Below, piece after piece: positions 18,426 through 26,900 of a stretch of DNA of 37,097 bases; position 1 is the stretch's first letter; the number at the start of each line of letters is the position of its first letter. The notes beneath the pieces were generated by a model that saw nothing but the letters and a program-made list of their open reading frames with translations, was not told the DNA's origin and made no database searches. The stretch is from Burkholderiaceae bacterium (GTDB taxonomy: Bacteria > Pseudomonadota > Gammaproteobacteria > Burkholderiales > Burkholderiaceae): contig CANHMJ010000002.1 of assembly GCA_947461805.1 (NCBI GenBank), positions 1 through 37,097 of the forward strand, written 5' to 3'. Position numbers and translations under genes: made by a program.

Positions 18426-19046
18426 ATGATTCAGATACAAATTTGGGGTGATTTTGAGTGCCCCTACTCCTATCTTCAGACGGTGGCGCTGGCCAAGCTG
18501 AAAGAGCGCTATCAGGATGGTATTGAGATTATTTGGCGGGCGATTGAGCTGACCCCCACGATTGGTACGATGCTGCCATCGGATTCCTACCTGAAGAAAC
18601 TGCAGCAGGCTGCTGCAGAGCCGATAGTGCAAGAAGAACGATTGGTATTAAATGCCCCGACTTTTCTAACCTACACCTGGTTGGCGCAGGAGAGTGTGTG
18701 TTTTGCCAATAAGCACGGCAAGTCACTGCAATTGGCATTGGCCATCTTTAAGGCAGTCTTTAGTCAGGGCGCCAACATTAGCAATGAGGATGAAATCATC
18801 ACCCTCGCCGAGCAAGTCGGCGTAGAACCCAATGCCTTGCGTGAAGCGTTTGATGATGGGGTAGTGACTAAGCAAGTGATTGCCGATGAAGAAGAATTCA
18901 AGGCAAACGGTTTTCAGGGCGTGCCAGCGATGCTGATTGGGGAGAAGAATTTTTCACCCAAAAGTTTTATACCGGTAACCGGCTATACCAACGTAGATGA
19001 GCTCGAAAAGTTAATTCCAAGCAGAACACTATCCAGCAGCGCTTGA
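18426..19046 (+). CDS. DsbA-family (FrnE-like) thioredoxin-fold protein
   Basis: From MIQIQIWGDFECPYSYLQTVALAKLKERY ... GFQGVPAMLIGEKNF; CPYS at the active-site position, cis-Pro VPA. Confidence 0.8.
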   Translation: MIQIQIWGDFECPYSYLQTVALAKLKERYQDGIEIIWRAIELTPTIGTMLPSDSYLKKLQQAAAEPIVQEERLVLNAPTFLTYTWLAQESVCFANKHGKSLQLALAIFKAVFSQGANISNEDEIITLAEQVGVEPNALREAFDDGVVTKQVIADEEEFKANGFQGVPAMLIGEKNFSPKSFIPVTGYTNVDELEKLIPSRTLSSSA

Positions 19047-19068
19047 GTTAAATGCGCTTCTATTGATT

Positions 19069-19082
19069 AAATCGATCGATTT
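19069..19082. promoter_or_regulatory. 14-bp perfect palindrome AAATCGATCGATTT upstream of the alternative oxidase gene
   Basis: Direct reading; 78 nt upstream of the ATG. Confidence 0.35.
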
Positions 19083-19160
19083 CGGTTGTTGCAAACAAAA
19101 ATAACCAGTTTCTAATACCATCTAGGGATACCTTCATACCTATCTAGGCCAGCCAATCCC

Positions 19161-19772
19161 ATGGAACACTACCAAGTTAATACGATATCCGACAGGGTTG
19201 CGCTGTCCTTTACGAAAAGCATGCGTTTCTTTGCGGATACCTTCTTTAAAAAACGCTATGGCCATCGGGCGGTGATATTAGAAACGGTAGCCGGTGTACC
19301 GGGCATGGTTGCGGGTATGTGGACCCATCTCATGAGCTTGCGGCAAATGCGCCATGGCTATGGCCCTAAGATACGCACCCTCTTAGCGGAAGCTGAAAAT
19401 GAGCGGATGCATTTGATGACATTCATTGAAGTTGCCAAGCCCAATCGGTTTGAGCGTTATTTAGTTTTATTTGCACAGGCCATTTTTTGGAATGTCTTTT
19501 TTATCATCTATGTCTTCTTTCCGCGCACCGCGCACCGCATTGTGGGTTACTTCGAAGAGGAGGCGGTGTATTCCTATACAGAGTATTTAAAAGAGATTGA
19601 TGAGGGCCGAACGCCCAATATTGCAGCGCCCCAAATTGCGATTGATTACTGGAAGCTACCAGCCAATGCAACCCTGCGCGATGTAGTATTAGTAGTGCGT
19701 GAAGATGAGGCAGGGCACCGCGACGCGAACCATGCCTTTGCGAGTGAATACGATAAACCGGAACAAAAGTAA
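19161..19772 (+). CDS. aox: Alternative oxidase (di-iron ubiquinol oxidase)
   Basis: AOX motifs LET ([10 protein letters not shown]), [29 protein letters not shown]. Confidence 0.92.
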   Translation: MEHYQVNTISDRVALSFTKSMRFFADTFFKKRYGHRAVILETVAGVPGMVAGMWTHLMSLRQMRHGYGPKIRTLLAEAENERMHLMTFIEVAKPNRFERYLVLFAQAIFWNVFFIIYVFFPRTAHRIVGYFEEEAVYSYTEYLKEIDEGRTPNIAAPQIAIDYWKLPANATLRDVVLVVREDEAGHRDANHAFASEYDKPEQK

Positions 19773-19795
19773 CCTATTCAAGGCGATTATCTGCG

Positions 19796-20209
19796 ATGAA
19801 GATGTATGACTTAATTACCCTTGCCGAAAAAGCGATCTTAATTTTGATCGCCATTTTTACGATTGTTAGTGTCGGCATCGAGATGTATACCGTGATCATC
19901 AACGGCAAGATTTCCTTAACGGATCTGTTGCTGATGTTCATCTATGCCGAGGTGCTCGGTATGGTGGCAGCCTTCTACAAATACAACAAGATCCCCATTA
20001 CCATTCCGATCTTTATTGCCATTACAGCCCTGTGCCGCCTCATCATTTTGCAAGGCAAAGGTATAAGTACGATCGATTTGATTTACGAGAGTGCTGCAGT
20101 GCTATTACTTGCAATTGCTGCGATTGTGATTCAGAAGGTGATGAAAGAATCCGATAGCGATAGTCAAGCTAAAGATAAAGCATTAGAAGATAGAGAGTCT
20201 AATAAGTAA
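19796..20209 (+). CDS. PsiE-family (phosphate-starvation-inducible) membrane protein
   Basis: 137 aa, four TM; LLLMFIYAEVLGMVAAFYKYNKIPITIPIFIAITALCRLII; 23-nt gap from aox. Confidence 0.8.
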   Translation: MKMYDLITLAEKAILILIAIFTIVSVGIEMYTVIINGKISLTDLLLMFIYAEVLGMVAAFYKYNKIPITIPIFIAITALCRLIILQGKGISTIDLIYESAAVLLLAIAAIVIQKVMKESDSDSQAKDKALEDRESNK

Positions 20210-20231
20210 AATTGATGCACCATCGATTTTT
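20209..20231. terminator. Bidirectional intrinsic terminator between psiE-like and WYL genes
   Basis: AAATTGATG-CAC-CATCGATTT + TT: 9-bp stem (one G-U) between convergent genes, overlapping both gene ends. Confidence 0.5.
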
Positions 20232-21204
20232 AACTGGTGTACAAATGAAGCGCTTTATCTAATTCTGCTTTCACTTTGCTTTTTAAGCTAGCCGGCCCCA
20301 AGACTTCAACCCCTGAGCCGTGTTTCAAAATATCCATGATGAGCTCTGGATCTTGGTTGTAATCAAACTCCAAGATATAAAAGCCTTCTTTATCAAAGCT
20401 GCCTACTTGTTGGCCATGCCATTTTTCAGTGGCAACCCAGCGCGCATGCTCGGGGGTAAAGCGCAGCTTGGCCCGTTGCGTGGCTTTCCCCGAAAAGATG
20501 CCATAGCTTTCTGCAAAATGCTCTTGCGCTTGCTTTTCGGAAACCTCATCGGCTTTGGTATTGGTCAGAACTGCTTTACGTATGCCATCGACGGCAAAGC
20601 TGCGCAATTCTTTACGTAAGTGGCAGTAGGCATCGAGGTACCAGTTTTCACGATAAAAAATCAGGCGCTGCGGAGAAATCACCCGCTGGGTTAATTCATC
20701 TTTGCCTTTGGAGTAGTAGGCAACATCCAAGCGATTGCGTTTGAGTAGGGCAGCGCCAATTTCGGCAAAGTTCTCGATGCTGTTCTTACGGCTGCCCATC
20801 CCCAATACCTTAATGCGTTTGCGCAGTTCCTTAGCAGTGGTTTCGGATTGGCCCAAGATGCCATCGATGATGGCGGTAAGGGGCTCTATGTGTGGACCAA
20901 TTAAACCGCCTTGATCAAGTGACGAGAGTAAGTGCTGCATGAGAACAAGGGCAGTGGCTTCTTTTTCCGTAAACCACAAGCCGGGCAATTCGGTTTTTTC
21001 TGCATCTTGCGGGCTCTCAAATTGATAGCCTCCTGCGTAACGGTCATAGATGATGGAGGCATTCATGCGGCTACGCAGATATTCCAGATCCCGCTTAAAG
21101 GTGGCTTCGGAGATCTCAAGCTCATCTAAAAAGGCCTGTTTCGGCACACTTTTCCGTGCCTGAATCATGTACTTGATGCGGTGCAGTCGCTCCATGTCAC
21201 TCAT
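20230..21204 (-). CDS. WYL-domain transcriptional regulator (YafY-like)
   Basis: N-terminal HTH (RLHRIKYMIQARKSVPKQAFLDELEISEATFKRDLEYLR) and WYL region (RLIFYRENWYLDAYCHLRKELRSFAVDGIRKA). Confidence 0.88.
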   Translation of the reverse strand: MSDMERLHRIKYMIQARKSVPKQAFLDELEISEATFKRDLEYLRSRMNASIIYDRYAGGYQFESPQDAEKTELPGLWFTEKEATALVLMQHLLSSLDQGGLIGPHIEPLTAIIDGILGQSETTAKELRKRIKVLGMGSRKNSIENFAEIGAALLKRNRLDVAYYSKGKDELTQRVISPQRLIFYRENWYLDAYCHLRKELRSFAVDGIRKAVLTNTKADEVSEKQAQEHFAESYGIFSGKATQRAKLRFTPEHARWVATEKWHGQQVGSFDKEGFYILEFDYNQDPELIMDILKHGSGVEVLGPASLKSKVKAELDKALHLYTS

Positions 21205-21389
21205 AGCATTTCCTTAATAAATAGAACTATTCGCAATTAAAGCAGATTAAATGGATACAGGCTCATATTTTGAGCTTGTGCCTTAAAACACCATTTATGT
21301 CCATGAAATAGGCTGATAACCGATATTGGCCTCGTTACGATGAAATAGCGCCTTCATCACCCCGTCATAAAAGTCGCTAAAATTACGGC

Positions 21390-21929
21390 ATGTACCAAGA
21401 AAATCCTACCCCAAACTTGAAAAAATTACGTCCATTACCACGTTGGATCTTTATGTCCCGTTGGTTGCAGGCGCCCCTCTACATCGGTCTGATTGTTGCC
21501 CAAGCTGTTTACGTTTGGCAGTTCTGGTTGGAATTGGTGCACCTGATTAGCATGATGGCCGATAAGTCGATGACTGAAACCGCGCTGATGTTAATTGTGC
21601 TCGGCCTCATTGATGTGGTGATGATCTCCAATTTGTTGGTGATGGTCATCGTGGGCGGGTGGGAGACCTTTGTGTCTCGCCTTGACCTTCAAGATCATCC
21701 GGATCAGCCCGAGTGGCTATCCCATGTGAATGCCGGGGTGCTGAAAGTAAAACTGGCAACCGCCATTATCGGAATTTCATCGATTCATTTGCTCAAGACC
21801 TTTATTAATGCTTCTACTTACGATGAAAAAACACTGCTGTGGCAGACGGTAATTCACATGACTTTTGTTTTTTCTGCCATTGCCATCGCCTACACCGACA
21901 AGTTGGTTAATTCAGTACACAAGCATTAG
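21390..21929 (+). CDS. UPF0114/YqhA-family membrane protein
   Basis: 179 aa; [56 protein letters not shown]. Confidence 0.85.
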   Translation: MYQENPTPNLKKLRPLPRWIFMSRWLQAPLYIGLIVAQAVYVWQFWLELVHLISMMADKSMTETALMLIVLGLIDVVMISNLLVMVIVGGWETFVSRLDLQDHPDQPEWLSHVNAGVLKVKLATAIIGISSIHLLKTFINASTYDEKTLLWQTVIHMTFVFSAIAIAYTDKLVNSVHKH

Positions 21930-21970
21930 GCATTGAGCATCTCAATTGAATAGGTAGGCAGACATCCATC

Positions 21971-22198
21971 ATGACGCGCCGCAATTCGCCGAATCAAATT
22001 GACGGCTTGGCCGGCCTAAGTCAGCTTGCTGATATTGTGGTGGATAAGCGCCTAGGCCAGCGCGCGCAGGCTAAAAAGGCTCGGCGCAACCGCCATTATG
22101 AAAAACAGTTTATTCGCAATACCTTGACCCAGGTTGCTGCTAGTCGGTTGACAGACATTGAGGCCTTGCCTGAAAGTCCCACTAGTTTTGGGGATTAA
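21971..22198 (+). CDS. Small basic hypothetical protein (75 aa)
   Basis: ORF with plausible start; DKRLGQRAQAKKARRNRHYEKQF basic stretch. Confidence 0.5.
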   Translation: MTRRNSPNQIDGLAGLSQLADIVVDKRLGQRAQAKKARRNRHYEKQFIRNTLTQVAASRLTDIEALPESPTSFGD

Positions 22199-22343
22199 AG
22201 CTGCCTAAATCGCCATATTTAAGCAAAAAAACCGCATCCCTGAATAGTCATTTCTAGCACCTAGTTTGGCTCCATTGTCCAACGTAGCAAATGGTGTATT
22301 TGCACTATGATGAAGTTCGTTCACTACTGCAGGAGCACTGAAT

Positions 22344-22943
22344 ATGAACCCCCAAGAAAAAGTCCAATTGGAGCAGTTTTTACAGCAGCTTAATAGCACC
22401 CAAGCTGGAGCAAAAGACAGTGATGCGAACACCTTGATTGCAGAGTCTGTAAAACAGCAACCCGATGCATCCTATCTGTTAGTTCAGCGCGCCATGGGTT
22501 TAGAAATGGCCTTGCAAGTGGCGCAAAAGCAAATGGCAGAGATGCAGGCGCAAATCGACCAAGCCAATCAAGCGAACAAACCGAGCTCGGGTTTTTTGAG
22601 CGGCATTAACTCGTGGGGCAGGGCAGCGCCAACGCAGGCTCCACCAGCCAATGCAATGGCTGCAGCAAGACCAGCAGCAGGAGCGGCACAGCCAAGCGCG
22701 TGGGGATCGGGAATGTTAGGCGCAATCGCAACGACTGCGATTGGAGTGGTGGCGGGCTCCATGCTCTATCAAGGCATTCAGAGCATGATGGGGCAGAGCA
22801 GTACGCCGGATGCTGGCAATGGATTGGGCCATTCCAACGCCCCTGCAGATTCAGGGCAGCAAGTTGCTCAGAATGATGACAACAGCGCATCGAACTACGA
22901 CAGCGACTTTGGTGGTGACTTTGATAGCGATGGGTTTGCGTAA
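22344..22943 (+). CDS. DUF2076-family protein
   Basis: MNPQEKVQLEQFLQQLN...DANTLIAESVKQQPDASYLLVQRAMGLEMAL, Gly-rich membrane segment, acidic Gly/Asp/Ser-rich tail. Confidence 0.8.
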   Translation: MNPQEKVQLEQFLQQLNSTQAGAKDSDANTLIAESVKQQPDASYLLVQRAMGLEMALQVAQKQMAEMQAQIDQANQANKPSSGFLSGINSWGRAAPTQAPPANAMAAARPAAGAAQPSAWGSGMLGAIATTAIGVVAGSMLYQGIQSMMGQSSTPDAGNGLGHSNAPADSGQQVAQNDDNSASNYDSDFGGDFDSDGFA

Positions 22944-22992
22944 TCCAAAGTGCTATTCATCTTGACTGTACCCATCTTTTAATCGGAAAACT

Positions 22993-23373
22993 ATGTTTAG
23001 TCACATTATGTTGGGCGCCAATGATTTAGAAGCGTCAAAAGGGTTCTATGACGCCACCCTTGCCACATTAGGTATTAGGGCGGGCGTGTTTAGTCACAAT
23101 AAGTATTTCTATCGCAGTCCTACCGGCGTTCTAGCAATTACAAAGCCAATTGATGGAAAAGAGGCAAGCCCTGCTAATGGCGGCACGATTGGCTTTAGCG
23201 CCAAATCAGTTGAGGATGTGAATGCCTTTCATGCAACTGGTTTAGCGCACGGTGGCTTTGAGTGTGAAGGCGAGCCCGGTTACCGAGAGGGTGCTGCCGG
23301 CACGATTTACATTGCCTGGTTACGCGATCCAGTAGGCAATAAGATTTGTGCCATGCATCGACCGGCGAAATAA
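22993..23373 (+). CDS. VOC-family (glyoxalase-like) protein
   Basis: MFSHIMLGANDLEASKGFYDATLATLGI ... YIAWLRDPVGNKICAMHRP. Confidence 0.85.
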   Translation: MFSHIMLGANDLEASKGFYDATLATLGIRAGVFSHNKYFYRSPTGVLAITKPIDGKEASPANGGTIGFSAKSVEDVNAFHATGLAHGGFECEGEPGYREGAAGTIYIAWLRDPVGNKICAMHRPAK

Positions 23374-23419
23374 GTTAACTACGTAACTACGCGCGCACGT
23401 TCATTTTTTAAATCCTCTA

Positions 23420-23425
23420 TATAAT
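23420..23425 (+). promoter_or_regulatory. Candidate -10 element (TATAAT) of the selenium transporter operon
   Basis: TATAAT 26 nt upstream of the binding-protein ATG; no strong -35 seen. Confidence 0.35.
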
Positions 23426-23450
23426 TTGAGTTTTATTAAGTGATCAAAAC

Positions 23451-24305
23451 ATGACACGCTATCTCAAATCAGTCCTTTGCCTTTGCCTCTTTGCTACTTC
23501 ACTAGGATTAAGTGCGCAAACCGTCTTGCGCGTAACCACCATTCCAGAGGAAGCTGCAACCGAGCAGATGCGTAAATTTGGCCCCTTGACCAAGTACCTC
23601 GAACGTACGCTAGGCACTAAGGTCGATTTTGTACCAGTCAATGACTATCCTGCCGCAGTAGAAGCGCTCGTGAACAAGCAAGTTGACCTGGTATGGTTTG
23701 GTGGCTTCACCTATGTACAAGCGCAAATTCGTTCTGGCGGAAAGATTGTTCCCATTGCGCAGCGTGAAGAAGATACTAATTTCCGATCCGTATTTATCAC
23801 CCAAACCAATTCGGGTATTAAGCGCCTTGCTGATTTAAAAGGAAAGCAAGTCAGCTTTGGCTCGCAATCAAGTACCTCGGGCCATCTAATGCCTCGCTCT
23901 TTTTTATTGGATGCGGGAATCGATCCAGATAAAGATTTTAAACGGGTAGCCTATTCTGGAGCGCACGACGCAACCATTGCAGCGGTTGTGAGTGGTCGTG
24001 TTGATGCAGCAGCGCTAGATATAACGGTATGGCGTAAATTTGTGGCAGAAAAAAAGGTGGACACAAGTAAGGTCAACGTATTTTTCACAACTCCGCCGTA
24101 CTTTAATTACAACTGGTCGGTGCATGCAGACATGCCAGCAGCGCAACGTGAAAAAATAACTAATGCGTTGCTTATTCTCAATATGAATAATCCAGAGGGC
24201 ATTGAAATCTTGACCCTGAATCGTGCCACTAAATACATCCCCACTAAACCAGAAAACTATAAAGGCCTGGAGAGCGCAGGGCGAAGTGCCGGCTTGATTC
24301 GTTAA
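23451..24305 (+). CDS. Putative selenate/phosphonate-type ABC transporter substrate-binding protein (TIGR04553-like)
   Basis: Signal peptide; PhnD-like fold with LVWFGGFTYVQAQIRSGGKIVPIAQREEDTNFRSVFI, GKQVSFGSQSSTSGHLMPRSFL; adjacent to the sen genes. Confidence 0.8.
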   Translation: MTRYLKSVLCLCLFATSLGLSAQTVLRVTTIPEEAATEQMRKFGPLTKYLERTLGTKVDFVPVNDYPAAVEALVNKQVDLVWFGGFTYVQAQIRSGGKIVPIAQREEDTNFRSVFITQTNSGIKRLADLKGKQVSFGSQSSTSGHLMPRSFLLDAGIDPDKDFKRVAYSGAHDATIAAVVSGRVDAAALDITVWRKFVAEKKVDTSKVNVFFTTPPYFNYNWSVHADMPAAQREKITNALLILNMNNPEGIEILTLNRATKYIPTKPENYKGLESAGRSAGLIR

Positions 24306-24312
24306 TTGACAC

Positions 24313-25176
24313 GTGCAGAGTCAAATTACTACTCGCAATGACTTTGGCATTGAGCTGAGCGAGGTCACTGCTCAGCATCCCGCGGCATCGGAACACGCTC
24401 CCCCAGCAATTCAAGGACTCAGCTTAGTAATCGCACCAGGGGAGCATGTCGCCATCATCGGCCCCTCAGGTTCGGGTAAAACCAGCTGTCTGCTAGTGAT
24501 TGCGGCCGCTTTAAAAGTACAGTCTGGAAATATCGCACTAAATAACCAGTCCGTTTGGAAGTTGCCCATGCGTAAGCTGCAAAAATTACGCGGTAATCTT
24601 TTTTATGCGCCGCAAACTCCACCCTTACCCCCTCGGCAGCGTGTCATTACTGCACTCCTAGCAGCTAAATTACCAGTACAGTCTTTCTTTGCTAGCCTGA
24701 TGAGTTTGATTTATCCCCGGGATATAAAAGAAGCCAGTGACGCTCTTGCGCAATTTGACCTTGCGGATAAGCTTTGGCAACGGGTAGACCGCCTTTCTGG
24801 CGGTGAGCGCCAGCGTGTTGGATTAGCACGTGCCTTGCTGGCGCCTGCAAAGATCTGGTTAATTGACGAGCCACTTTCGGCCTTAGATCCCACCCGAGCA
24901 CGCCAGGCTATCGAAAGCTTGATTACACATGCTAAAGAGCATGGGGTTACTTTAATTACGAGCTTGCACCAAGTGGACGTGGCAACGACCCAATTTCCAC
25001 GTGTCATTGGCTTGCGTGATGGAAAGCTGGTCTTTGATCTGCCGAGCGGCGAAGTCAGTAAAGAACATTTGGCAGATCTGTATAAGCAGCATGAACACGA
25101 GCTTGATCAAACTACACCTGTCTCACTCGATATTCCTCCTGAGCCAGCTCCAGTCAAGATCATTCACTGTCGGTAA
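24313..25176 (+). CDS. ABC transporter ATP-binding protein (PhnC-like)
   Basis: GTG start; Walker A GPSGSGKT, LSGGERQRVGLARAL, Walker B IWLIDEPLSALDP. Confidence 0.88.
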   Translation: MQSQITTRNDFGIELSEVTAQHPAASEHAPPAIQGLSLVIAPGEHVAIIGPSGSGKTSCLLVIAAALKVQSGNIALNNQSVWKLPMRKLQKLRGNLFYAPQTPPLPPRQRVITALLAAKLPVQSFFASLMSLIYPRDIKEASDALAQFDLADKLWQRVDRLSGGERQRVGLARALLAPAKIWLIDEPLSALDPTRARQAIESLITHAKEHGVTLITSLHQVDVATTQFPRVIGLRDGKLVFDLPSGEVSKEHLADLYKQHEHELDQTTPVSLDIPPEPAPVKIIHCR

Positions 25177-25182
25177 TCAGCA

Positions 25183-26025
25183 GTGTCCGCGTCTTTAGCC
25201 CAACCTATTAACCCTGCGCTACGAGATCCGGCTTGGATGGGCCGACTATTTTGGTCGATAGCGATCCTTGTTCTCTTGGTGCCCGCATTCGTCGCAACGG
25301 AGTTTAGGCCTTGGATTTTGCTGGAATCGGAGAATCTCAAAGTCAGCTCTCGATTTCTAGCGGATTTTTTCCCGCCCGAGACAAAGCCTGATTTTTTGTT
25401 ACTCGTTGCCAAGGAGGCGTGGCGAACCATTGCGATTGCAACCGCCGGTACTTTTTTAGCGCTGCTACTAGCAATCCCACTGACATTGATCTCAACCCGG
25501 GTGTTATCGATCTCATCCTTATCGGGACGAATGCATCATTTGCCGTTTGCTGTACGTCAACTCGTGCGTTGGATTTTAATTATCATTCGCAGTGTTCCCG
25601 AGTTAATTTGGGCCTTGGTATTTGTCCGGGTCGTTGGACTTGGACCAGCTGCAGGGGTCTTAGCAATTGGCTTAACGTATGCAGGGATGCTGGGTAAGGT
25701 CTACACCGAGATCCTGGAAAGTGGTGATCATCACGTCTCAAGTAATTTAATGCGCAATGGCTCTAGTCGCTTACAAGCATTCTTTTATGGAGTCTTGCCA
25801 CAGAACGTAACCGAGCTGACTAGCTATACCGTGTATCGCTGGGAGTGCGCTATTCGGGCATCTGCTGTGCTTGGATTTGTGGGAGCAGGGGGCCTCGGGC
25901 AACAACTTGATAATTCGATGCGGATGTTTAATGGCGGCGAGGTAGCAACCATTTTGATCGTCTTTATGCTCTTAGTTGGCTTAGCAGACCTATTAAGTGC
26001 CTGGCTCAGAAAGATCTTGCAATGA
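25183..26025 (+). CDS. ABC transporter permease 1 (PhnE-like)
   Basis: GTG start; EAWRTIAIATAGTFLALLLAIPLTLIS, IIRSVPELIWALVFVRVVGLGPAAGVLAIGLTYAGMLGKVYTEILE. Confidence 0.88.
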   Translation: MSASLAQPINPALRDPAWMGRLFWSIAILVLLVPAFVATEFRPWILLESENLKVSSRFLADFFPPETKPDFLLLVAKEAWRTIAIATAGTFLALLLAIPLTLISTRVLSISSLSGRMHHLPFAVRQLVRWILIIIRSVPELIWALVFVRVVGLGPAAGVLAIGLTYAGMLGKVYTEILESGDHHVSSNLMRNGSSRLQAFFYGVLPQNVTELTSYTVYRWECAIRASAVLGFVGAGGLGQQLDNSMRMFNGGEVATILIVFMLLVGLADLLSAWLRKILQ

Positions 26026-26825
26026 TCAATCCACAGGCCAATCCATGGTTTCGTTGGAACTGCTCGGTGTGCTGGGTCACGCTGGGCATATTGCTATTAA
26101 CGATCCTCAGTTTTTGGACTTTGGATCTTCAGTTAGAGCGATTATTTTCGGTTGATAGCGCCAAGCTTATGGGGCGGTTTTTAGGTGAACTTCTATCACC
26201 TGACGTACGGGCTGTTTTTTTACATAAACTGTGGATTGCTAGCGTAGAGACCTTGGCAATGTCGGCAGTGGGCACTATCTTGGCTGCTTTTTTTGGCTTA
26301 CTGCTGGCAATTCCGGCAAGTAAAAGTCATCCTGGTGACCCTGCACATTGGCGTTTTTTATGTCGTCTCATACTGAATGGCCTGCGCTCCATACCCGAAC
26401 TCGTATGGGCAGCGTTAGTCTTGATATCAGCCGGCTTAGGGCCATTTGCCGGGACACTCGCATTGGCGCTACACACTACGGGTGTTCTTGGGCGCTTGTT
26501 TTCGGAGTCGATCGAGAATGCACCGCAAGCAGCAGCGCAAGCTCTGCGTGTGCAGGGCGCTTCAGAGAGTCAAGTATTTTTATACGCCACCTTACCCACG
26601 ATCATTCCGCAACTCATGTCCTATTCCCTGTATCGCTGGGAGAATAATATTCGTGCAGCTGCTATTTTGGGCGTGGTGGGCGGAGGTGGCTTGGGGCAAA
26701 TGCTAGCGTTTCATATGGGTCTATTTCAAATGCAAGAGACCAGTAGTATCTTGATCGCCATGATATTACTTGTTGTTCTGGTCGATACCTTGTCTTACAC
26801 TGCTCGACGTCTGATGTCACGCTAG
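26022..26825 (+). CDS. ABC transporter permease 2 (PhnE-like)
   Basis: ATGA overlap with permease 1; LRSIPELVWAALVLISAGLGPFAGTLALALHTTGVLGRLFSESIE. Confidence 0.88.
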   Translation: MINPQANPWFRWNCSVCWVTLGILLLTILSFWTLDLQLERLFSVDSAKLMGRFLGELLSPDVRAVFLHKLWIASVETLAMSAVGTILAAFFGLLLAIPASKSHPGDPAHWRFLCRLILNGLRSIPELVWAALVLISAGLGPFAGTLALALHTTGVLGRLFSESIENAPQAAAQALRVQGASESQVFLYATLPTIIPQLMSYSLYRWENNIRAAAILGVVGGGGLGQMLAFHMGLFQMQETSSILIAMILLVVLVDTLSYTARRLMSR

Positions 26826-26847
26826 TTTAAGCACGAAGCCCTCCGAA

Positions 26848-26853
26848 TATAAT
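26848..26853 (+). promoter_or_regulatory. Candidate -10 element (TATAAT) upstream of senA
   Basis: TATAAT in the 75-nt gap before senA. Confidence 0.3.
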
Positions 26854-26900
26854 CTTGAGGCGTGTATTGATAAGGCGCCAGAATCGCAAATTTATACCCC

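Noticed and set aside
22568-22890. Overlapping ORFs in other frames within the DUF2076 gene
   Set aside because: Explained by the Ala/Gly/Gln-rich compositional bias of the DUF2076 gene.
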